Origin: Histomonas meleagridis
Lineage: Eukaryota; Parabasalia; Tritrichomonadida; Dientamoebidae
Length of the DNA: 64,000 bases
NCBI GenBank assembly: GCA_020186115.1
Contig: WSYJ01000187.1
Location: 183,937-247,936, forward strand
Direction: 5' to 3'
In this document: one piece after another, positions 57,518 through 64,000 of the stretch
Position numbering within the stretch: the stretch's first letter is position 1
Layout of the letters: every line of letters begins with the position of its first letter
Translations under genes and position numbers: made by a program
Notes under the pieces: generated by a model
Database searches by the model: none
What the model saw: only the letters and a program-made list of their open reading frames with translations
Told to the model about the DNA's origin: nothing

Positions 57518-60354
57518 GGAAAAAATCGTAATTAATCAATCCTATATTGTGGTAAACCTTAATGTATTATATACACTTTAGTCCTATTAATTTTTTACAT
57601 TAATTTGATGTCAAAAAAATCATATCAATTTTTAAAAATCAAATAAATTCATTAATATAGCTCATTAATAAACTTGACATATGTTAAAAACTTCGATAAA
57701 ATATTATTATATACATTAAAAATTGGATTTTTTAGGGATAATTAAATTTATGAATTTTCCTAATTTCGGATTTCAATCACATTTCTCATGTTTAGTAATG
57801 TATACATATTTCATCACTCGAATTTTGTACAACCAAATATATTGCAATCTTGAAAAAAAAATATAATAATTTTCGGTAAAATGATGTTCATTCAATTATT
57901 GAATGATAATTCAATATTTATACAGAAAATTCTGCGTAAAAAACAGTTAATTCCAAACATTTATTCAAAAAAGTGAACATTTTTTTTTGAAGAATTAACC
58001 ATTACACACATTCAGATATGAGCGATAATATTATTATCTCGTAAATTTTTCATTTTTGTATGAAAAAAATAGTGAAATAATTCATTCTATTTTTAAAAAA
58101 TGTTAGAATATTTTTTGAAATATAAATCTAATGAAATATATAATTTTTAATGACAAAAATTGATATAATTTTAATTCGATAATAATCTTTGTTCAAATAT
58201 TACCAAAAACACGGGGATTCAACTTATTCAAAGTCTCATATGTACATGAATGTATATCTTATAATATTTTCAAAGTTACCAAGAAAATAAGTGTATAAAG
58301 TTATTGTCATTATGCTAATTGATTTTATGGGAAATATGAATTTATCGATCATTTTTTTGATATGATCACAATTAGTTCATTTTTTAATCATAGTTATAAT
58401 TAATAATCATTAATAAACTGTATATTAATCTTGAAATAGTTCAACATGAAAACATTTTCATTTTAGATCTTAAAAGTCTTCTTTGTAATTATAAATCACT
58501 TATATATATATATCCATTGAAATATAACATTATTAAAGATTTTTATAGGTGATTTCACGAACCTTGATCCAAAAAATAATTGTAATTTACAATTTATATA
58601 ATTGTAGCATAAATAAAAAAAAAAAAAAAAATCATTTTTAAATATTTTATAGTTTCCTCTCTATAATAATGAATGAAATCTACGCTCTCTTATATATTTT
58701 ATATCAAATTCATTAAGTACAATTACTTTTATTACATTTCAAGTTACTACTATTTCTTATGCATAATATAAAGAATTTTTTTTTAAGTTAGGTATCATAA
58801 TAATTCATATAATTATATTAAATTTATACATTTTGTTCATTGATAGATCAAGATAACTTAGAATATTTGAAAAAAATTTCATTATTTAAATCATAAGAGA
58901 GAGACTAAATTAAGGTAGAGAAGTCATAATTTATTATAATAAACAAATTAATATAATATACATATTTAGAAATCATATATACTCATATTTATTAATTTAA
59001 TTCATGCTATGTTATATTTGTTAATGGACATGTATATTAAGTGTTTTTTCAATGTTATCCTATGTTAACTTTTTTTTCCCCCAGTTTTTTATGTTATCAC
59101 AACTTTATTCATTTTTATTCTATTTTTGATGATGCTATTTCATGCTTATCAAAAAATTAATATATTCCATTCTTTTTTTATCTTGTTAAATTAAGTTTAT
59201 TTATGCTTATTCATTTTAATTATGTGTTTTCTCCTTGCATGTGGTATGAGTGTTATATGTGTTTATGTGCCGGATGATATATATTAAAGAGAATAGCTAG
59301 GAGATTTGCATAATACTTATTATATGATATTTGTATTTGAATAATCTTGGAATAATATATTATTTCTCAAGGAAAATTTTAGTATTACCAAAATTGTTTG
59401 TAAAAACTAGTCTTTTGCGATTATGGAATCGTAAATGGAGCTTTATAGATATTTATTAACATGTTAACATTATTATAAATGATTAAAGGAATAAAATACA
59501 CTAATAAAATTATAATTTTATATACAAATGTTATTAAAAAAATCTTTTTTTTATGAACACAGCCATATAATAAATGTTGAAATACCTAATTCTCTTTATT
59601 ACAATAGAATAACTTATTTTATAGAATATTATTACATGAAATTATAATTCCAAAATCAGCGATGTCAATTTCTCCAAAATATTTTATCTCATATTGTATT
59701 ATGTTCATATATGTTAAAAACCATGCGATTTTTTCGTGTTGTATTTCATTCGAATAATAGTAAGGGATTCTAATTATTCTTTTTATTCACAATAAAGTAA
59801 GGACACTTAGTTTGAATAAACTTTATACAGTATTGAATCGAAAATTACTTTAAATGAATTCAAATAATATTGTTATTTCATTTGATTCATTATATCTTGT
59901 AGCTTATTCACTCATGATTCTCCATGTTTACTTATGTTAATTCAAATTCATTTGTGTTTGTATATATACCTACTCATGTTCATTAATGAATGCTATAGTT
60001 AATTCATGTTTATTTATTATTCTTTATGTTGTTTTTTAAACAAAAAATTTTTGAGAATTGATTTTAAAATGAATAAATCTCAATATTAACTGAATATAAA
60101 TCAAAATTAATGAAACTTTTAATATATCATATAATTTTAAAAAATGTGATAAAGATATTTTTCAACTATTTAATTTTAAGTGAAAATGATTATCTATCAT
60201 AAAAAAAATTCGAATATTTTAATATTTAACAAAAAGCATTAATTATTATAGATATTTTTTGGTTTACAAATCAAAATTATGAATGTGTACTGATTTATCA
60301 ACAAAGCAATATTTTTTTGGTGGCGACCGTTTAAAGTAAAAATCTATTTGGTGA

Positions 60355-60551
60355 CATTTTATAAATTTCCAGAAATTTATATGTCAAAAAATGTAGAACA
60401 TAGAAATCAAATTTGAAAAGGAATATTTTCCCACAAAAATATTTTGAAAGGGAATTTTTCAATGCTATTCAAAAAATCACGCATAATTGAAAGGCATTTC
60501 CACTTTTTGAGAGGAAGGTATTCAAATTTTCCCATTAGGTTGGAGAGTACC
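60355..60551 (-). repeat. Right TIR of the Merlin-like element
   Basis: Reverse complement partner of 52874-53070. The outermost bases read GGTACTCTCCAACCTAATGG on the minus strand. Confidence 0.88.
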
Positions 60552-60559
60552 CAAGCTTG
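60552..60559. repeat. Right 8-bp target duplication of the Merlin-like element
   Basis: CAAGCTTG, same as 52866-52873; the target is itself palindromic. Confidence 0.85.
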
Positions 60560-60942
60560 ATTAATGTATTGAGCAACATATCTGTTTGGGTGATCCTCAT
60601 CATCTGTTGAACGATACAAATGCAAGAATTGGTAGAGATCTTCTATTTCATATACCAAATGGCATCGCCATATTGTTAATGATTTGGGAGCGAAAGGATC
60701 TCTCTTGGCAATACCTGCCATTGTAATGTAACCCACATGAGCTTTTTGATTATATTTAACAATATAATCAATCTCTTTCTGAGTTAGAGGAGTCTTAGGT
60801 GGACCCTGCTTTGGGATTTGGTTCATTGAACATTTGGCAGATCGAATGAAGCTTCTTTCTTACAATTCGATATTTCTGCATTGTCCTTTCGACACCTAGA
60901 TTCTCGATATCGCTGATGAACTCTTCGATATTGAAACTCATT
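60552..60942 (-). pseudogene. IS481-like integrase, N-terminal half
   Basis: Starts at ATG 60940-60942 with MSFNIEEFISDIENLGVERT..RKKLHSICQMF, similar to the HTH start of the 22-kb integrase. After a frame shift near 60820 come LTQKEIDYIVKYNQKAHVGYITMAGIAKR and RYVAQYINQAW, where the Merlin insertion cuts. The two integrases share HVGY..A..AKR and the (A)QYINQAWH/KYANQLWH segment. Confidence 0.75.
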
Positions 60943-61228
60943 TCAAAATTAGTAAATACTCAATTGCAAAAAATTGTGTGATTCATGAATAATTCTTTCA
61001 ATTGCAAATTCTTTGAAGTAATTATATTATAAACTTTACAATTCATTTTTTCTTCAATAAGCGTGTAATCTGTAACAAAATTTGTAGAGAGTTGTACCTG
61101 TATAAACATGAATTCATATCAGAATCAGGGATAGTCTATTACGAATTTTTTTGTTGGTAAACCATTGAACATCATGAACCATTCAAAAAGTGGAGTGTCA
61201 AAACGTGAGCGGATTTATATATATAATA

Positions 61229-61243
61229 ATTTTTAGCATTTTT
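61229..61243 (+). repeat. Right target-site duplication of the outer IS481-like element
   Basis: ATTTTTAGCATTTTT, identical to 52015-52029. Confidence 0.75.
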
Positions 61244-61490
61244 TGCAAAAAGTTTCAAAGAAAAAATCGGTGCGCTAAAGGAACCGCTCGCAATTGAGAA
61301 GAATTGAACATATCGGATATTCCCGATAGGTTTTGTTTGATTCTTCTCGGCAAAGGGTAATTCTACGTCGTAAAAAAACGATGAAAAATATCAATGAAAA
61401 TAATTCAATTAAGAATGCTTTACATTTATGACAATAATTCGGGCAATTGCTAAAAAATACGATTTACTTTTTGTGAATAATATGATCGTA
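61244..61490. other. Upstream remainder of the interrupted Ras/Rab-like locus
   Basis: Minus-strand reading from the insertion point stays open to a TGA near 61390 but lacks an in-frame ATG. It holds an ATG in another frame (61308-61310) with an 18-codon ORF. It probably includes the original promoter and leader of the interrupted gene. Confidence 0.4.
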
Positions 61491-61523
61491 TATACATTCA
61501 AATTTGTATTCGTATTTCGGTTT
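61491..61523 (+). repeat. Left MULE TIR
   Basis: TATACATTCAAATTTGTATT followed by CGTATTTCGGTTT; exact complement of the last 33 bases of the window. Confidence 0.9.
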
Positions 61524-61630
61524 TGGGTTAAAATTTTCATTCAAAAAGTTGTTGTAAAATCGCGCCAAAAATAGATAAAAGTAGCGCCAATTTCATAATT
61601 TTATTTGGATTCCCCAAATACTCCCAAATG

Positions 61631-61785
61631 TACTAGAAATGTTATCAATTGTTATCAATTATACTAGAAATGTTATCAATTGTTACCAATTATACTAGAA
61701 ATGTTACCAATTGTTACCAATTATACTATGAATGTTACCAATTGTTATGAATTATACTATAAATGTTACCAATTATTACCAAATG
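61631..61785. repeat. Minisatellite, five 31-bp units
   Basis: Unit starts TACTAGAAATGTTAYCAATT; five consecutive copies (61631, 61662, 61693, 61724, 61755) with a few substitutions, each itself containing two GTTAYCAATT half repeats. Confidence 0.92.
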
Positions 61786-62023
61786 CTTCCGAATGTTTTA
61801 TTACATCTATATTCATTTCCCCGAACATTATTATATTTTCAAATTACTTCATTTTTTAATTTCAAATTCTAATTACTTTATTTTCTAATGTTTTACTCAT
61901 ATTTTTTGTTATTTGATTCTTAATTTATTACTTATTTAGAATTATTTTTATATTATTAATTTATTCTATATATTTTATATATTTATTATTTATTATTTAA
62001 AATTAAAAAATATATAAATTTTA

Positions 62024-63910
62024 TTATATATAAGAAGTTGAGTTAGCTAATGGGCACCTTGGTGCTGTATGACCTTTCTGCCCACATATGCTACATCTAT
62101 ACTGCTTTTTTTTCCTTGGTGCTCCAAATTCAGTATTATTTCTTGGATGTGTTTGAGGTCGACCAGAAACTAATGGATTTGGCGGTGGAAGTATTTCTTC
62201 ATCTATGCCAGATTGATGTTCAATCGGAGACAAATTATCTAGGGTTGCATGCAAAATATCCTGGATTTTTTGATTCTTCGAAGCTGAGCTGAAATATCTT
62301 TCAAATTTTGCAACACAATTTGAATACGACCAATCAGAATCATTTGTTTTATTTTTTTGAACAGTAACCACATTATTATCAATTAGATTTATATTTAAAT
62401 TATCAGAATGTCTCCATCTTGGGAGGAAATCATCAAGTGAAAGGAGAGGCATTCTATCTTTTTTAATTTTTTCTAAGAGAAGATGCTTACATGGAATACC
62501 AAACATAATACAAATATCACAGCATTCCGAATTGTATTCACCAATGCATTTAACTCTATTCATTTCATTGTATTCATTTAAAACAATGCTAAGTGCAACT
62601 GATCCTATTTTTAATGCATCTTCTTTCAAAATAATGTCATCAGGCATTTCAATTTGTTTATCTGATGCTGATAATATTCTTAATCTTTCACCCCTTAAAT
62701 ATACAGCGCGAAATATCAATGGTAGGAGAAGAATTTGATGATCAGTTAAGTTTTTTAGGCTACCAAAGAAACCTTCAACTCGATTTGAAGTATTATTGTC
62801 AGCGTGCATGTATTTATTCGTTAGACTTGGTGGCCAATGTTCTTTTTCTTAAAAAAAATGTAATATATCTGCACCTTTAGTATTTGGATTATCATTGATA
62901 TATTTTTGGCAATAAGCAATAAACTCTGTTTCTTCTATTTGCTTATTGCACATTTTTTTATAACTAACATACAGTTCAGCATTGATACTTATCAAATTCC
63001 TTCCGATATGAATCCAAGCAGTATATAATTAATGTATTCCGCCATACTTTTCTAATTGCATTAATTTGTGTTGGATTTCTGTCACAAACAAAAAGCCTAA
63101 TTTCGCCAACATTTTCTTTAACATTAAAAAATAGTCAATAAATGTTTTTTGAATTCGATTTTCAATGAAGGAAAATGAAAGAACTTGATTTCTTCCATTT
63201 TCATCTTCACATAGCATCACTAATAAAGGAAGTCCGTAATAATTAGTGCAAGATGTATCGTCTACAATACATATATCGTTGGAAATTGGGCTCGAACATA
63301 TCGGAAGATGATGAACATAGCATCCGCTAAATACTTTATTATCAATTAACATGATACTTTTCCAATTTTTCCATAGATTCATTTCTTTTTGTGAGTTTTC
63401 CATTTCATTAATTTTCTCATTCTTTAAAATTGATCTTCTAGCGCCATATAAGACATCTTTAGTGCATAAAAGATTCATATTTAATCGAATTTTTCCTGAT
63501 GTCACTCCTTGCATTGTGGCTTCGTTAATTTGTGCTCGTTGTAAAGTTGTGAGTGAATTTTGTTTTCTATGGTTAGGTTTTGAATTAACACTGTAAGTAT
63601 GCTTTTTATCAATTGAAATAATTTTTACAATTCCATTAATAAGTTGAAATCTTGCTTCAACTTTGCAATTATATATTGTTCTTTTGTGACAACAAGCAAA
63701 AATTTGTGTTTTTCTTTATTTACCTGTGGAAAAAGCTATTAATTTGCTGCCATATAATTCAAATATTTCAATAACTCGCGTTACTAAAGAATCAAGTGAA
63801 TTCATTGCTGTACTATCGAGTTTTTTATATGCATCGATCATATTTATTGGCGTCAAATAGCTTTGATCTTCCATTGATGACAAAATGAGATAAAGACGAT
63901 TATAAATCAA
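62024..63910 (-). pseudogene. Mutator-like transposase with SWIM and CCHC zinc fingers, frameshifted
   Basis: Minus-strand pieces in order: an N-terminal CCHKRTIYNCKVEARF..HTY zinc-like module (~63700-63590); ATMQGVTSGKIRLNMNLL; the first catalytic Asp in CIVDDTSCTNYYGLPLLVML; a one-T deletion near 63095, after which the other frame gives VCDRNPTQINAIRKVW (second Asp). AWIHIGRNLISINAELY follows in a third frame, with a stop near 62850. The C-terminal ORF (62024-62809) then has NTSNRVEGFFGSLK, a SWIM finger (CDICIMFGIPCKHLL) and a CCHC knuckle (CSICGQKGHTAPRC). At least three frame changes make it inactive. Confidence 0.82.
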
Positions 63911-63967
63911 TCAAATAATGGAAATATATGATAACTTTACAATAACGATTTTTTTCAATCGAAATTC

Positions 63968-64000
63968 AAACCGAAATACGAATACAAATTTGAATGTATA
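63968..64000 (-). repeat. Right MULE TIR (window edge)
   Basis: Exact reverse complement of 61491-61523; continues off the window. Confidence 0.88.

Larger units (their letters stand above)
52874..60551 (+). mobile_element. Merlin/IS1595-like DNA transposon, 7,678 bp
   Basis: Ends begin GGTACTCTCC on both outer strands, with ~195-bp inverted repeats and an 8-bp CAAGCTTG duplication. It encodes an ISXO2/IS1595-type transposase (56268-57237). GG ends and 8-9-bp duplications are the Merlin hallmarks. Removing it with one 8-bp copy restores the integrase frame (..QYINQAWHTDLHY..) exactly. It is unusually large for Merlin: about 6.5 kb are non-coding, extremely AT-rich, and include two inverted ~750-bp repeats, a direct duplication at 57310-57517, an A run of 19 bases near 58618-58636 and a short (AT)n tract near 58504. 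I see no second gene. Confidence 0.82.
52030..61228 (-). mobile_element. Outer IS481-like element (about 1.5 kb) interrupted by a Merlin-like insertion
   Basis: The ends are inverted repeats: AAATCCGC...TTTTGACACTCCACTTTTTGAATG at 52040-52077 and its complement at 61187-61216. They are flanked by a 15-16-bp duplication. The end design is the same as the element at 21.8-23.5 kb (CTCCACTTTTTGAATGA about 30 bases in). The two integrase halves (52364-52873 and 60552-60942) are homologous to that element's integrase. Without the 7,678-bp insert the element would be about 1.5 kb. It interrupts the Ras/Rab-like gene. Confidence 0.78.
61491..64000 (-). mobile_element. Mutator-like element (MULE), right end at or beyond the window edge
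   Basis: 33-bp perfect inverted repeats at 61491-61523 and 63968-64000 enclose a MULE transposase pseudogene. The repeat may extend past base 64000, so its full TIR length and the usual 9-bp target duplication cannot be checked. A 31-bp minisatellite lies near the left end. Confidence 0.78.

Noticed and set aside
61631-61785. Possible CRISPR-like array
   Set aside because: Units are directly abutting tandem repeats without unique spacers, and the genome is eukaryotic.

Overview
The window looks like nuclear DNA of a parabasalid protist, most likely a trichomonad of the Tritrichomonas/Trichomonas type. The reasons are: very AT-rich DNA; short-spaced, often divergently paired genes with no intron I can recognise; start codons lying a few bases downstream of initiator-like TCA(C/T)(T/A) motifs; a papain-like cysteine protease of trichomonad style; fragments that resemble the trichomonad ankyrin (DUF3447) proteins; and several transposon classes. 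The species is inferred, not proven.

Layout. 1-5.5 kb: the N-terminal ~1,840 codons of a minus-strand PIKK kinase (ATR-like), running off the left edge. 5.8-16.8 kb: a WDR5-like WD40 protein, two ARM-type proteins, a SAC-domain phosphoinositide phosphatase, a BAR-like coiled coil, a possible NELF-B homologue and a degenerate Rab-like protein. 16.9-21.7 kb: an amino-acid transporter, a diverged AT-rich repeat copy, and a HEAT/ARM protein. 21.8-23.5 kb: a complete IS481-like integrase element with terminal inverted repeats (TIRs) and a ~15-bp target duplication, just upstream of a cathepsin-L-like protease. 24.8-27.7 kb: acylphosphatase, Arl-like GTPase, PPP phosphatase. 27.9-32.9 kb: tRNA-Arg(ACG) followed at once by a decayed reverse-transcriptase element with C2H2 fingers. 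32.9-37.5 kb: sedoheptulokinase, GPN3 GTPase, phospholipase B-like protein. 38.1-42.4 kb: a membrane protein with about 306 SSSE repeats. 42.9-44.8 kb: SGT1-like, TAF13-like and RRM proteins. 44.9-48.1 kb: tandem enolase pseudogenes and ankyrin pseudogenes. 48.3-51.1 kb: a formin. 51.5-61.2 kb: a Ras/Rab-like gene split by an IS481-like element, itself split by a 7.68-kb Merlin/IS1595-like element that carries ~750-bp inverted repeats. 61.5-64 kb: a Mutator-like element whose second TIR reaches the right edge.

Most host genes are housekeeping (DNA damage signalling, chromatin and transcription, membrane trafficking, actin, sugar metabolism) and do not form a pathway. The most interesting material is the nested transposon stack. 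Removing the Merlin element and one copy of its 8-bp duplication rejoins the interrupted integrase reading frame exactly. The ~750-bp repeat family occurs three times in the window: twice inverted inside Merlin and once alone 35 kb away. Many alternative starts (TTG/GTG) were rejected in favour of the first sensible ATG.
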